DNA of 64,000 bases, taken from Serinibacter salmoneus. Its GTDB lineage: Bacteria; Actinomycetota; Actinomycetes; Actinomycetales; Beutenbergiaceae. The stretch covers positions 434,001 through 498,000 of the forward strand of contig NZ_PDJD01000001.1 in the NCBI RefSeq assembly GCF_002563925.1. Reading direction: 5' to 3'. Each line of letters starts with the position of its first letter. Position 1 is the first letter of the stretch. Shown here in pieces: positions 41,370 to 50,244 of the stretch. The translations under genes were made by a program, and so were the position numbers. The notes beneath the pieces were generated by a model. It saw only the letters and a list, made by a program, of their open reading frames with translations. It was not told where the DNA came from and searched no databases.

Positions 41370-42281
41370 ATGAGCACACCGTCCCAGGGCGGCGGCGCCA
41401 TGACGTCCGCCGAGCAGAGCGCCCCGGCGCACGCCGAGCCGAGCCACGCACCTACTCCCGAGTTCAACGCCAGCCACCGCCACGTGGCCGACACGGCCGC
41501 CACCACCGTGCTGGACTGTGACAACGTCTCGGTCTATTACGGCGACTTCCAGGCCGTGCGTGACGTCTCGATGAGCATCGGCCACAACGAGATCACCGCC
41601 CTCATCGGCCCGTCCGGTTGTGGCAAGTCGACCATCCTGCGATCGCTCAACCGGATGAACGACCTCGTGGCCGGCGCCCGCGTCGACGGCGCCATCAACT
41701 ACTGGGGTCAGAACATCTACGGCGACGGCGTGGACCCGATCGAGGTCCGCCGCCGGATCGGGATGGTCTTCCAGAAGCCGAACCCGTTCCCGAAGTCGAT
41801 CTACGACAACATCGCCTACGGCCCGCGGGTCACGGGGATGAAGGTCTCCAGCATGGACGACCTGGTGGAGGAGGCGCTCACCCGCGCCGCGCTGTGGGAC
41901 GAGGTGAAGGACAAGCTGAAGCAGAGTGCCTACGGGCTCTCCGGAGGCCAGCAGCAGCGTCTGTGCATCGCCCGCACGATCGCCGTCCAGCCGGACGTGA
42001 TCCTGATGGACGAGCCGTGCGCCTCGCTCGACCCGATCGCCACGCTGCGCATCGAGGAACTGATGGTGGAGCTGCGCGACAGCTACACGATCGTCATCGT
42101 GACGCACAACATGCAGCAGGCGGCCCGTGTGGCAGACCGCACGGCGTTCTTCACGGCCGCAGTGGACGAGGGCACCGGGGACCGCACCGGCCTGTTGGTC
42201 GAGTTCGACACGACCGACACGATCTTCCAGAGCCCGCACGATCAGCGAACCGAGGACTACATCGCCGGCCGGTTCGGCTGA
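41370..42281 (+). CDS. pstB: Phosphate ABC transporter ATPase PstB
   Basis: 303 residues from the ATG at 41370; a TTG at 41358 and an ATG at 41400 are in frame, and the ribosome site is weak. About 45 extra N-terminal residues precede the ATPase core. Walker [10 protein letters not shown], signature LSGGQQQR, Walker B VILMDEP and [17 protein letters not shown] are all present. Motif [16 protein letters not shown] is PstB-specific. Energises phosphate import and closes the pst operon; no phoU follows here. Confidence 0.95.
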   Translation: MSTPSQGGGAMTSAEQSAPAHAEPSHAPTPEFNASHRHVADTAATTVLDCDNVSVYYGDFQAVRDVSMSIGHNEITALIGPSGCGKSTILRSLNRMNDLVAGARVDGAINYWGQNIYGDGVDPIEVRRRIGMVFQKPNPFPKSIYDNIAYGPRVTGMKVSSMDDLVEEALTRAALWDEVKDKLKQSAYGLSGGQQQRLCIARTIAVQPDVILMDEPCASLDPIATLRIEELMVELRDSYTIVIVTHNMQQAARVADRTAFFTAAVDEGTGDRTGLLVEFDTTDTIFQSPHDQRTEDYIAGRFG

Positions 42282-42288
42282 GCATCGG

Positions 42289-43056
42289 GTGACAACGGTG
42301 TCACAGGCTCTCATCGGGTCGCTCCTGGATGTCGACGGCGGCGCGCGCGTGGTCGTGGTGGGTCACGACCATCCGCGCGCCGTTCGCGTACACCGGGAGC
42401 TCTCCGGTTCCGGGGTGGCCACGCGGGTGTTCCACGAGGATGCCGCTGCGGCGGTGGCATGGGCGGGCGATCACGGGGCGGGCGTCCTCGCGCTCGGGGA
42501 TCGCATCGCGCAGGACCTCCTGGCCCCGCTGGTGCGGGTGGCGCATGACGAGTACGGCATGCGCGTGTTGCTGTGGTTCGCGCCGGACCGGGCCGAGGCG
42601 CTTACCGAGGCCGTCCTTGCCGGGGCACACCCGGTCCTGGACGAGGAGGGTCTCGTCCGTGAGGTGCTCGCCTGGGTCGCGGATCGGGGAGAGGGCATCG
42701 CCCCGGTGACCCGAGTGGGAGACCTCACGCTGGACGTGCGCGCCTACGACGCCCGCGTGGAGGGGGTGTGGGTGGGACTGGGCCCCGTGGAGTTCGAGGT
42801 GCTGCACGCTCTCGCGAGCGACCCCGACCACGTGGTGTCCCGGGCCACCCTCGCGGCGCGACACTGGCCGGGGTCACCCTCGGCCCCGAGCGCGCTGAGC
42901 GCCGTGGTGGCCCGGATCCGACACAAGCTACGGCGAATCGGGATGCACGGGGCGGTGGTCACGGTGCGCGGCGTCGGCTACCGGGTGGACAGCGCCCGCA
43001 TGGGAGCGGGCGCGACTCCCGGGCACCGGCTGCGGCCATCCCCGTTGCCGGTGTGA
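42289..43056 (+). CDS. PhoB/OmpR-like winged-helix regulator with degenerate receiver
   Basis: 255 residues from a GTG 8 bases after pstB (GTG at 42298 also possible). The C-terminal part (about 150-240) is an OmpR/PhoB winged helix: VGLGPVEFEVLHALASDPDHVVSRATL, then AVVARIRHKLRRIG and VRGVGYRVD. The N-terminal part has the alternating beta-alpha pattern of a receiver (VVVVGHDHPRAVRVHRELSG) but lacks the paired acidic residues, a clear phospho-acceptor Asp and the conserved Lys (GAHPVLDEEG where GADDYLTKP would be). It may respond to something other than phosphorylation, and its position suggests control of phosphate uptake. A strong terminator follows. Confidence 0.8.
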   Translation: MTTVSQALIGSLLDVDGGARVVVVGHDHPRAVRVHRELSGSGVATRVFHEDAAAAVAWAGDHGAGVLALGDRIAQDLLAPLVRVAHDEYGMRVLLWFAPDRAEALTEAVLAGAHPVLDEEGLVREVLAWVADRGEGIAPVTRVGDLTLDVRAYDARVEGVWVGLGPVEFEVLHALASDPDHVVSRATLAARHWPGSPSAPSALSAVVARIRHKLRRIGMHGAVVTVRGVGYRVDSARMGAGATPGHRLRPSPLPV

Positions 43057-43082
43057 CGCTGGACCGGGCCCGCCGGTACACG

Positions 43083-43120
43083 ACAAAGCCCCACCCCGCC
43101 GAGGCGGGGTGGGGCTTTGT
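43083..43120. terminator. Bidirectional terminator between the pst regulator and tRNA-Phe
   Basis: A perfect 17-bp stem, 43083-43099 (ACAAAGCCCCACCCCGC) with 43104-43120, loop CGAG. The stem flank gives a T-run on both strands (CTTTGT), so it can stop the pst-side transcript and the minus-strand tRNA transcript. Confidence 0.85.
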
Positions 43121-43127
43121 GATGACC

Positions 43128-43203
43128 TGGTGGCTCCGACGGGCGTCGATCCCGTGACCTCACGATTTTCAGTCGTGCGCTCTACCAACTGAGCTACAGA
43201 GCC
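43128..43203 (-). tRNA. tRNA-Phe (GAA)
   Basis: 76 bases including an encoded 3' CCA. Reading the minus strand: GGCTCTGTAGCTCAGTTGG start, anticodon GAA in CTGAAAA, T-loop GGATCGACGCC, acceptor closing GGAGCC. Last of three minus-strand tRNAs. Confidence 0.95.
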
Positions 43204-43206
43204 TTG

Positions 43207-43244
43207 AACGTTCGGCCGGCCACCGAAGTGACCGGCCGAACGTT
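43207..43244 (-). promoter_or_regulatory. Hairpin between tRNA-Asp and tRNA-Phe
   Basis: AACGTTCGGCCGGCCAC (43207-43223) and GTGACCGGCCGAACGTT (43228-43244) pair over 17 bases with one mismatch and a CGAA loop. It fills the spacer between the two tRNA genes exactly. It could guide RNase processing or act as a partial terminator for the tRNA transcript. Confidence 0.6.
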
Positions 43245-43248
43245 TCCG

Positions 43249-43322
43249 CGACCCCGACGGGACTTGAACCCGCGACCTCCGCCGTGACAGGGCGGCGCGC
43301 TAACCAACTGCGCCACGGGGCC
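43249..43322 (-). tRNA. tRNA-Asp (GTC)
   Basis: 74 bases, CCA not encoded (CGG follows the discriminator G). Minus strand begins GGCCCCGTGGCGCAGTTGG, anticodon GTC in CCTGTCACG, T-loop GGGTTCAAGTCCC, acceptor CGGGGTC. Confidence 0.95.
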
Positions 43323-43376
43323 TCGATGATGTTGCCTGCGAGACCGTACCATGCGTTTTCACACTGCACGAATCCG

Positions 43377-43449
43377 TACCCCCAACGGGATTCGAACCCG
43401 TGCTGCCGCCGTGAAAGGGCGGTGTCCTAGGCCGCTAGACGATGGGGGC
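43377..43449 (-). tRNA. tRNA-Glu (TTC)
   Basis: 73 bases, CCA not encoded. Minus strand GCCCCCATCGTCTAGCGG, anticodon TTC in CCTTTCACG, T-loop GGGTTCGAATCCC, acceptor ending GGGGGT with discriminator A (G1-U72 pair, normal for actinobacterial tRNA-Glu). First of the Glu-Asp-Phe trio. Confidence 0.94.
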
Positions 43450-43609
43450 CTCTGACTTCTCAGTGCCCGCGACGCCGTGGCGCCCCAGAACCTCATGAAG
43501 CATACGCGAGGATGGGTGGTATCCCCAAATCGGCGGGATTCCGCGGCTCGCGGGCGCAAGCGTGCTGCCGGGTCCGCACGATGTCGTTCTGCCTGGCTAG
43601 GTTGAGAGC

Positions 43610-44218
43610 ATGGACGAGAAGGCCGAACTGAACCGCCACCTGCGGCAGTCGCGCTCGCAGGTGCGCGCCAAGTTGGATGGGCTCAGCGAGGTGCAGGTGC
43701 GTTGGCCGCTGACCCGGACCGGGACCAACCTGCTCGGTCTGCTCAAGCACACCGCCTCGGTGGAGCTCGGGTACGTCACCGTCGTGTTCGGTCGGCCCGA
43801 ACCGGAGTTGCCGTGGTTCGCCGACGAGGCCGAGGTGAACGCCGACATGTGGGCGACGGCGCAGGAGAGCAGGGAGGAGATCCTCGCCCTCGCGGACCTC
43901 GCCGAGCGGGAGGCGGAGGCGACCTTCGCCGCCCACCCGCTGGAGGCCGTGGGGCGCGTGCCGTGGTGGGGCACGCACGGGCGCGAGGTCACGTTGCGGG
44001 AGATCATGCTGCACCTGGTGGTCGAGTACGCCCGCCACGCGGGCCATGCGGACATCCTGCGCGAACTGCTCGACGGCGGTGCCGGGAACGGCGACGGCAA
44101 CCTTCCCGAGCAACCCGAGGGGGCGTGGGCCTCCTACCGGGACCGCCTCGAGGGCGCCGCGCTGGCGGCCTCCGGGGCGAGCGGGCCACCGTCGCTGTGG
44201 GCGCCGGGGCGCGGCTGA
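43610..44218 (+). CDS. DinB-family (DUF664) metal-dependent protein
   Basis: 202 residues. Four-helix-bundle DinB/DUF664 type: LLGLLKHTASVELGYV holds the first metal His (47), and MLHLVVEYARHAGHADILRE holds the others (135, 143, 146). Family members include bacillithiol/mycothiol S-transferases that conjugate thiols to electrophiles, so a mycothiol-dependent detoxification role is possible in this lineage, but the substrate cannot be read. The stop overlaps the next start (TGATG). Confidence 0.88.
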   Translation: MDEKAELNRHLRQSRSQVRAKLDGLSEVQVRWPLTRTGTNLLGLLKHTASVELGYVTVVFGRPEPELPWFADEAEVNADMWATAQESREEILALADLAEREAEATFAAHPLEAVGRVPWWGTHGREVTLREIMLHLVVEYARHAGHADILRELLDGGAGNGDGNLPEQPEGAWASYRDRLEGAALAASGASGPPSLWAPGRG

Positions 44219-44577
44219 TGGCCGTGGAGATGAGCGTCGAGGCGTTCGAGGAGTGCGTGGCCGACGGGCTCGACCTCGTACCGGAGGAGCTCACCGCGCT
44301 GATGGACAACGTGGTGGTGCTCGTGGAGGACGTCCCGCCGCCCGGCGAGCCGGCCGACCTCCTCGGGCTCTACGACGGGACGCCGCTGACGGAGCGGGAC
44401 GGCTGGTGGGGTGCGGGATCGCTGCCGGACCGCATCACGATCTTCCGGCTGCCGACGCTGGCGATCTGCGAGGACGCCCAGCACGTGGCCGAGGAGGTGG
44501 CCGTGACCGTGGTGCACGAGATCGCTCACCACTTCGGTATCAGCGACGAGCGGCTGCACGAACTCGGCTGGGACTGA
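44218..44577 (+). CDS. Minimal zinc metallopeptidase family protein (MMP1)
   Basis: 119 residues. Zincin core HEIAHHFGISDERLHELGW (HExxH at 100-104, third ligand Asp110) at the C-terminus, typical of the small metallopeptidase family MMP1 / DUF1025. N-terminal half FEECVADGLDLVPEEL and VVVLVEDVPPP are family-typical. No signal peptide: cytoplasmic. Substrate unknown. Coupled to the DinB gene. Confidence 0.9.
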   Translation: MAVEMSVEAFEECVADGLDLVPEELTALMDNVVVLVEDVPPPGEPADLLGLYDGTPLTERDGWWGAGSLPDRITIFRLPTLAICEDAQHVAEEVAVTVVHEIAHHFGISDERLHELGWD

Positions 44578-44589
44578 TCGGGGCGACCC

Positions 44590-45549
44590 TCACCCGCGGG
44601 GGCGGGCATCCCAGGCCGAGGTGACCATCTCCTGCAGGGTGTGGCGCATCTGCCAGTCGATGTCGCGGGCGGCCAGCGTGCCGTCGGCCACGATCCGGTC
44701 CGGGTCGCCGGCCCGTCGCGGAGCGATCTCGGGAGTGAAGTCGATCCCCGTCGCCGCGGCGAAGGCGTCCATGATCTCGCGCACCGAGGAACCGTCCCCG
44801 GAGCCCAGGTTGTACACCGGCTCCAGGGTGCGGCCCTGCGCCAGGGCGGTGGCTGCGGCGACGTGTGAGGTCGCCAGGTCCGATACGTGCACATAGTCGC
44901 GCACGCAGGTGCCGTCCGGGGTGGCGTAGTCGGCGCCGTAGATGCGCGGCGTGCGGCCGTCCTCGAGCGCCTTGATGACCAGCGGGAAGAGGTTGTGCGG
45001 GGAGGTGTCGGCGAGTTGCGGCGTGCCGGATCCGACCACGTTGAAGTAGCGCAGGCTCGTGTGGGTGATGCCGAGGGCACGGCCGGCGTTGGCGAACAGC
45101 CACTCCCCGATCAACTTGCTCTCGCCGTAGGGGGACTCCGGGCGGGTCGGGGTCTGCTCGGTGACCAGGTCGGTCTCCGGTGTGCCGTAGCAGGCGGCCG
45201 AGGAGGAGAACACCACCTGGTCCACCCCGGCCGAACTCATGGCCTTCAGCAGGCTGATCGTGCCGGTGACGTTCTGGGTGTAGGTGTGCAGCGGACGCTG
45301 CACCGAGACGCCGGCGTACTTGAACCCGGCCAGGTGGACCACGCCGGCGACCCGGTGCTCGGTCATCGCCTCGGTCAGGACGTCGGTCTCCAGCAGGCTG
45401 GCCTCGAGGAACGGGACGTGCGCGGGGACGTAGTCGCGGTGCCCCGAGGAGAGGTCGTCCACCACGACGACGTCGATCCCCGCCTCGCCGAACGCCCGCA
45501 CCACGTGCGAGCCGATGTAGCCGGCGCCTCCCGTGACAAGCCAGGACAT
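44590..45549 (-). CDS. galE: UDP-glucose 4-epimerase
   Basis: 319 residues. Extended short-chain dehydrogenase fold with NAD-binding GGAGYIG (7-13), the catalytic Ser region SSSAACYG and YxxxK in SPYGESK, plus HLAGFKYAGVSVQRPL near residue 72. Interconverts UDP-glucose and UDP-galactose for sugar use and cell-envelope glycans. Convergent with the metallopeptidase gene (12-base gap) and divergent from the helicase gene. Length slightly short of E. coli GalE (338). Confidence 0.92.
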   Translation of the reverse strand: MSWLVTGGAGYIGSHVVRAFGEAGIDVVVVDDLSSGHRDYVPAHVPFLEASLLETDVLTEAMTEHRVAGVVHLAGFKYAGVSVQRPLHTYTQNVTGTISLLKAMSSAGVDQVVFSSSAACYGTPETDLVTEQTPTRPESPYGESKLIGEWLFANAGRALGITHTSLRYFNVVGSGTPQLADTSPHNLFPLVIKALEDGRTPRIYGADYATPDGTCVRDYVHVSDLATSHVAAATALAQGRTLEPVYNLGSGDGSSVREIMDAFAAATGIDFTPEIAPRRAGDPDRIVADGTLAARDIDWQMRHTLQEMVTSAWDARPRG

Positions 45550-45824
45550 GGTTCTCCTCCCTGGAGCGCGCCAATGCGGCCCCGCGATGACTGCGGCGAT
45601 GATCCGCCGCTCCCGAGGCTACTGGTGATCTGGGACACCTGCGCGCACCGAACGTCCCGCACTGTGTCACACTGAGGGGGACGGTGCCCGATGGCGCCGT
45701 GCCGCGAGACGCTCTCAGCGCTCCGGGTCCCGGTCGTTCGGCCGGGCCAGGATGCAGCGATCGCCTTCCGCGGCCCCGGCCGCACGGCGCAGGAGAATGC
45801 GCCGCACCTACCGAATGGACTTCC

Positions 45825-47600
45825 TTGTCGTCTTCGACGTCCGCGCCCTCTGGCGCGCCCAGCACTTCTCGTCCCGATTCAGCAGGCGGTTCCGCAGCCG
45901 CGAGTCGGCCGCGCCGCCGCCGCGGCGGCCGCGGCCGTGGAGGAGTCTCCCGCCCGGCCGGCGCCCCGCGCCCTGTGGAGGAGAGCGCACCGCCCGCAGC
46001 CGGTGAGGCTGCGCGGCAGCACGCACCCGCCGATGAGCCCACGGGCCCGGCCAGCACGGGGGCGATCGACGCCGTCGAGCACACCTTCGCCTCCCTCGGC
46101 GTGCCCAGCATGCTGCTCGACTCCCTGACCGAGCGCGGCTTCACCGAGCCGTTCCCGATCCAGGCGGCCACGCTGCCCGACAGCCTCGCCGGGCGTGACG
46201 TGCTCGGCCGTGGCCGCACCGGCTCCGGCAAGACGCTCGCCTTCAGCCTCCCGCTGGTGGCCCGCCTGGCCGGTGGCCGCCGCAGTCCGGGTCGCCCTCG
46301 TGGCCTCGTGCTCGCCCCCACCCGGGAGCTCGCCAGTCAGATCGCCGAGACCATCACCCCGCTGGCGCGCGCCGCCGGGATGCGCCTGACCACGGTGTTC
46401 GGAGGGGTCGGGCAGGGCAAGCAGGTCGAGGCACTGAACGCCGGCGTCGACATCCTCGTGGCCTGCCCCGGCCGACTGGAGGACCTCATGGGCCAGGGGC
46501 ACGTGCGGCTGGACGCCGTGCAGGTCGCCGTGCTGGACGAGGCCGACCACATGGCCGACCTCGGGTTCCTGCCCGGCGTCACCCGGATCATGAAGGCCAC
46601 CCCGGCCGGCGGGCAGCGCCTGCTGTTCTCGGCCACGCTGGACAACGGCGTGGACAAGCTCGTCAAGCAGTTCATGTCCTCCCCGGTCACCCACTCCGTG
46701 GACCCGGCCAGCGCGCCCGTGGCTTCCGCCACGCACCACATCCTCGAGGTCGCCGACGCCGGCGCGAAGAAGGAGATCGTGGAGCACCTGGCCTCCGGCA
46801 CCGGCCGCCGGGTGCTGTTCACGCGGACCAAGCACCAGGCCCGGCAGGTGGCACGCCGCCTGACCAGTGTGGGTATCCCCGCGGCGGACCTGCACGGCAA
46901 TCTGTCCCAGGGCGCACGTGAGCGCAACCTGGGGGCTTTCCACTCCGGTGCGATCCGCGTGCTTGTCGCCACCGACATCGCCGCGCGCGGGATCCACGTG
47001 GACGAGGTGGACCTGGTGGTGCACGTGGACCCGCCTGCCGAGCACAAGGCCTACCTGCACCGCTCGGGGCGCACGGCGCGCGCCGGGGCGAGCGGTGACG
47101 TCGTCACCCTGGTGCTGCCCGAGCAGCGCGCGGACATGCGCCAGTTGGCCCGTGCCGCGAAGATCACCGCGACCCCGCAGCGGGTGACGCCGGGGGCCAC
47201 CGCGCTGGTGAGCCTGGTCGGCGAGGTGGCTCCGCGGGTGGCCGAGGGCGAGCTGCCCGAGGGCGCGGCACGCAAGCCCCAGGCGCAGCCGACACGCAAG
47301 AAGGCCGGTGCCAAGGCCGGTGCCCGAGCGCCCCGGTCGGGCGGACGATCCGGTGCGACACAGGGCGTTCGCTCCGGCTCCCGGTCGGGTGCTCGCGCAG
47401 CGACGGCGAGCGGTGGCCACTCTCAGTCGGCCGCCTCGGACCCCCGCTCGGGTGGGCAGCGCCCACGCCGCGGGTCCTCCGGCAAGTCCGGACAGCCCGC
47501 CTCCCGCGGCAAGGGCCGGGGCCGCGCCCCGGTCTCCTACACCACCAGTTCCAGCGGATCCACCTCGCGCGGTGCATTCGTGCAGATGTCCGACCGCTGA
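45825..47600 (+). CDS. DEAD-box RNA helicase
   Basis: About 590 residues if started at the TTG at 45825; the frame is open from a GTG at 45684 (638 residues) and the true start is uncertain because the first 100 residues are low-complexity. Motifs: Q motif FTEPFPIQAATL, motif I GRTGSGKT, PTRELASQI, DEAD (LDEADHMADLGF), SAT (LLFSATL), and the helicase-C motifs FTRTKHQARQVARRL, TDIAARGIHVD and HRSGRTARAG. The tail is rich in Arg, Gly and Ser, likely an RNA-binding extension. Roles: ribosome assembly or cold adaptation (family inference). Confidence 0.9.
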   Translation: MSSSTSAPSGAPSTSRPDSAGGSAAASRPRRRRGGRGRGGVSRPAGAPRPVEESAPPAAGEAARQHAPADEPTGPASTGAIDAVEHTFASLGVPSMLLDSLTERGFTEPFPIQAATLPDSLAGRDVLGRGRTGSGKTLAFSLPLVARLAGGRRSPGRPRGLVLAPTRELASQIAETITPLARAAGMRLTTVFGGVGQGKQVEALNAGVDILVACPGRLEDLMGQGHVRLDAVQVAVLDEADHMADLGFLPGVTRIMKATPAGGQRLLFSATLDNGVDKLVKQFMSSPVTHSVDPASAPVASATHHILEVADAGAKKEIVEHLASGTGRRVLFTRTKHQARQVARRLTSVGIPAADLHGNLSQGARERNLGAFHSGAIRVLVATDIAARGIHVDEVDLVVHVDPPAEHKAYLHRSGRTARAGASGDVVTLVLPEQRADMRQLARAAKITATPQRVTPGATALVSLVGEVAPRVAEGELPEGAARKPQAQPTRKKAGAKAGARAPRSGGRSGATQGVRSGSRSGARAATASGGHSQSAASDPRSGGQRPRRGSSGKSGQPASRGKGRGRAPVSYTTSSSGSTSRGAFVQMSDR

Positions 47601-47619
47601 CCTGATCTGGACGCGGCGC

Positions 47620-47650
47620 AGCCCCTCCACCCGACCGGGGTGGAGGGGCT
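47620..47650. terminator. Terminator between the helicase and NTF2-like genes
   Basis: AGCCCCTCCACCC (47620-47632) and GGGTGGAGGGGCT (47638-47650): perfect 13-bp stem, 5-base loop, 20 bases after the helicase stop, between convergent genes. Confidence 0.8.
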
Positions 47651-47676
47651 GTGCTCGTTGATCGGCCGCCCGGCGG

Positions 47677-48003
47677 TCAGTGCCCGGCGCGGATCGTCAT
47701 CGAGGCGATCTGATCACCCTGCGTCTCGAAGCTGAAGATGCTCAGCCCGTTGGCATGATTGCTGCGCCAGTCACCGGTCACCACGATGCGGTCACCCTCC
47801 TCGGCGACCTCGGTGACGGTCAGGGTGCCGACCGCACCGATGAACTCCTTGTCGGACCAGCCCTTGATGGCCTCTCGGCCGGTGAAGATGCGGCCCCAGT
47901 CGTCCACGAAGCCCTCGGTGGTGAACGCATCGAGGAACGCCTCCTCGTCGTGGCGGTTGACGGCGTCGATGAACTCGGCGATCGGGCTCGGTGCGGTGGT
48001 CAT
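47677..48003 (-). CDS. SnoaL/NTF2-like protein
   Basis: 108 residues from the ATG at 48003; the long upstream open frame is antisense to the 48115 gene. The pattern IAEFIDAVNRHDEEAFLDAFTTEGFVDDWG, GREAIKGWSDKEF and TVTEVAEEGDRIVVTGDW is typical of nuclear-transport-factor-2-like small proteins (SnoaL, ketosteroid isomerase fold; motif split for length). No catalytic residues can be assigned; often a polyketide-type or detox enzyme subunit. Confidence 0.85.
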   Translation of the reverse strand: MTTAPSPIAEFIDAVNRHDEEAFLDAFTTEGFVDDWGRIFTGREAIKGWSDKEFIGAVGTLTVTEVAEEGDRIVVTGDWRSNHANGLSIFSFETQGDQIASMTIRAGH

Positions 48004-48114
48004 GGGTCCCCCCGGGTGTGCGCGGGCCGGCCCTCCCGGCCCTCTCGTCGCTGAGCCTAGGCCGGATTCCTGACAGGGTGCACGCGGGAGGCCGATGTCC
48101 GGCAGGCTAGGGGT

Positions 48115-49170
48115 ATGACGAGCCAGAGCCGCCTGGGCCCACGCCTCGCAGCCGCGCTGGACGCGCGCTGGGAGCACCTGCTCGTGCGGGTCTGCGGACG
48201 TCGGGGCTGGCGGCCCACCCCGGTGGTGTTCAACTCCTACGCCCGCAGCGCCGGGGTCGAGGGCGGGGGATGGGCGCGCGTGCTGTGCCGGGTGCTGATG
48301 CTCCCGCGCAGTGCCGAGGGCGGCTCGCACGCCCGGGACGGGCTCTCGCGAGGCTGGCGCCGTTACTTCACCGCGCCCGTCGCCGGGGTGGAGGTGATTG
48401 TGCGCATCGGCGCCGATGGGCCGCATGAGCGCGTGCACCGGGTGCGCACCGCCGCGGGCGGCTACCTCGATCTGCGCCTGGAGGCCGACCTCCCGCTCGG
48501 ACAGCACGACGTGGTGGTCGAGGCGCCCGGTGGGGCGATGGCGCGCGGGGTCGTGCACGTGGTCGATCCGGACGTGGCCCGCGGCCTGGTCAGTGACATC
48601 GACGACACCGCGATGATCACCCTGCTGCCCAAGCCGCTGCGCGCGTTCTGGAACACGTTCGTGATGCAGGAGGTGGAGCGGCGCCCGGTGCCCGGGATGG
48701 CGAAGTTCCTGCGCTCGCAGGCCGCCGACACGGGCCTGATGGTCTACCTCTCCACGGGCGCGTGGAACTACGCACCGGTCATCGAGGCCTTCCTCAAGCG
48801 CCATCACTTCCCCCCGGGCGCCCTGCTCATGACCGACTGGGGTCCCTCCGCGCAGCGGTTCTTCCGCTCCGGCACGGAGCACAAGCGCACCCAGCTGCGG
48901 CGCCTGACCCACGAGTTTCCCGAGATCCGGTGGCGCCTCGTGGGCGACGACGGGCAGCACGACCCCGAGACCTACTCCTCCTTCGCGCGTGCCTACCCCG
49001 ACCGCGTCGAGACCGTCGCGATCCGCACCCTCACGCCGGTGGAGCACCTGGTGACGGGCGCCCCGCAGACCCGCGAGGAGGCCGAGGGCCGGGTTCAGGT
49101 GCCGGGTTCGGTGCGGGTGCTGCGCGGTGGGGACGGGAACGCGTTGCTCGTGGAGGACCTCGGGCTGTAG
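48115..49170 (+). CDS. App1-type phosphatidate phosphatase family protein (DUF2183)
   Basis: 351 residues. Core DIDDT (Asp161 to Thr165) with the HAD-like nucleophile, GMAKFLRSQAADTG, YLSTGAWNYAP and LLMTDWGPSAQRFFRSG, RWRLVGDDGQHDPETYSSFA are the DUF2183/App1 hallmarks. In fungi App1 is a phosphatidate phosphatase; bacterial members are unstudied but share the catalytic core. No membrane helix or signal peptide is seen; a basic N-terminus may contact lipid. Stands alone between divergent and convergent neighbours. Confidence 0.88.
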   Translation: MTSQSRLGPRLAAALDARWEHLLVRVCGRRGWRPTPVVFNSYARSAGVEGGGWARVLCRVLMLPRSAEGGSHARDGLSRGWRRYFTAPVAGVEVIVRIGADGPHERVHRVRTAAGGYLDLRLEADLPLGQHDVVVEAPGGAMARGVVHVVDPDVARGLVSDIDDTAMITLLPKPLRAFWNTFVMQEVERRPVPGMAKFLRSQAADTGLMVYLSTGAWNYAPVIEAFLKRHHFPPGALLMTDWGPSAQRFFRSGTEHKRTQLRRLTHEFPEIRWRLVGDDGQHDPETYSSFARAYPDRVETVAIRTLTPVEHLVTGAPQTREEAEGRVQVPGSVRVLRGGDGNALLVEDLGL

Positions 49171-49197
49171 CGGGTCGGTGGCCCGGTGCGCGCCGTG

Positions 49198-49238
49198 ACC
49201 CGAGCGCGTTGCGCAGTTACCCGAGCGCGTTGCGCAGT
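49198..49238. repeat. 20-base direct repeat across the stop of the 2-hydroxyacid dehydrogenase gene
   Basis: ACCCGAGCGCGTTGCGCAGT occurs identically at 49198-49217 and 49219-49238 (21-base period). The copy at 49219-49238 encodes the final codons (LRNALG) plus stop of the minus-strand gene; the other lies just beyond the stop, so the gene end is duplicated. Confidence 0.85.
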
Positions 49239-50164
49239 GGGCGTCCCTCGAGGAAGGCTCGCGTGTTCGCGGCGATCAGGTCGTCCGCACCGAGCGGACG
49301 GCCTCCGGCGCTGTGCGGGGTGAGGATGAGGTTCGGCGCGTCCCACAGCGGTGAATCGCTGGGCAGCGGCTCCGGCGTCATCACATCCAGCGCGGCGCCC
49401 CCGATCCTCCCGGCGTGCAGCGCCGCGATGAGGGCCTCCTGGTCAACGGTGGCGCCGCGCCCCACGTTCACGAGCCAGGCGTGGTCCGCCATGGCCTCGA
49501 AGGTCGAGGCCGAGACGGCCGCGGTGGTGGCGGGGGTGGCCGGCAGGATGTTCACCAGGACGTCGGTGTGCGGCAGGATCCCCGGCAGTTCCGCCGGGGT
49601 GATCACCGGGTAGCCACCCCGCTCACCGGCACGGGTGGCGACCCCGACGATCTTGGCGCCCATCGGCCGCAGGTAGCCGGCCAGGCGTTGACCGATCCCG
49701 CCGAAGCCCCAGATCACCACGTTGGCACCCGAGATCAGGCTGAAGCGCCCCGCGTTGTCCAGGGGCTGGTTGACGCCGAGCTCCCGCGCCCACCGGTGGT
49801 CGTCGACGGCGCGCACCGCCACGTCCAGGCGCCGCGCCGCGGCGAGGATCAAGCCCAGCGCGTGCTCAGCGACCGGCACGTCGTGCAGGCCGTTGCCGGA
49901 GCACATCACCACGTCCTCGCCGAATCCCGCCTCCACGATCGCATCCATGCCCGCCGACAGGCTCTGGATCCACCTCAGGTTCGGCAGGTCGCGCGCCGCC
50001 TGCGCCATCCAGGTGGGGGAGGAGGCCCACAGCACGATCGCCTCCGCGTCGCGGGAGGCCTCGGGCAGGGGAGCGCGGGTGTCGTAGGGCACCGCCTCCA
50101 CGCCGTCGGGCAGCACGGGGTCCAGGGGCACGTTCGTGGGCAGGAGGATCTTCACGTCTCCCAT
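49217..50164 (-). CDS. D-isomer-specific 2-hydroxyacid dehydrogenase
   Basis: 315 residues. NAD-binding [13 protein letters not shown] in the middle, [18 protein letters not shown] and [20 protein letters not shown] near the end, and the catalytic His in LTPHSAG (general base; arginine in WIQSLSAG-type substrate site is less clear). Family enzymes reduce 2-keto acids or act as phosphoglycerate or glyoxylate dehydrogenases; the substrate is unknown. Ends within a perfect 20-base duplication. Confidence 0.9.
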   Translation of the reverse strand: MGDVKILLPTNVPLDPVLPDGVEAVPYDTRAPLPEASRDAEAIVLWASSPTWMAQAARDLPNLRWIQSLSAGMDAIVEAGFGEDVVMCSGNGLHDVPVAEHALGLILAAARRLDVAVRAVDDHRWARELGVNQPLDNAGRFSLISGANVVIWGFGGIGQRLAGYLRPMGAKIVGVATRAGERGGYPVITPAELPGILPHTDVLVNILPATPATTAAVSASTFEAMADHAWLVNVGRGATVDQEALIAALHAGRIGGAALDVMTPEPLPSDSPLWDAPNLILTPHSAGGRPLGADDLIAANTRAFLEGRPLRNALG

Positions 50165-50244
50165 TGTGGGCGGGGCGCCGCTCCTGGAACAGTCGCGTCC
50201 ACACCCTGGTTGACTCTGGAGCAGTCACCGAACGAGGAGAGGTC

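Noticed and set aside
43057-43609. Protein-coding frames around the tRNA cluster
   Set aside because: Short frames here are tRNA genes and hairpins read as protein; no domains or start context.
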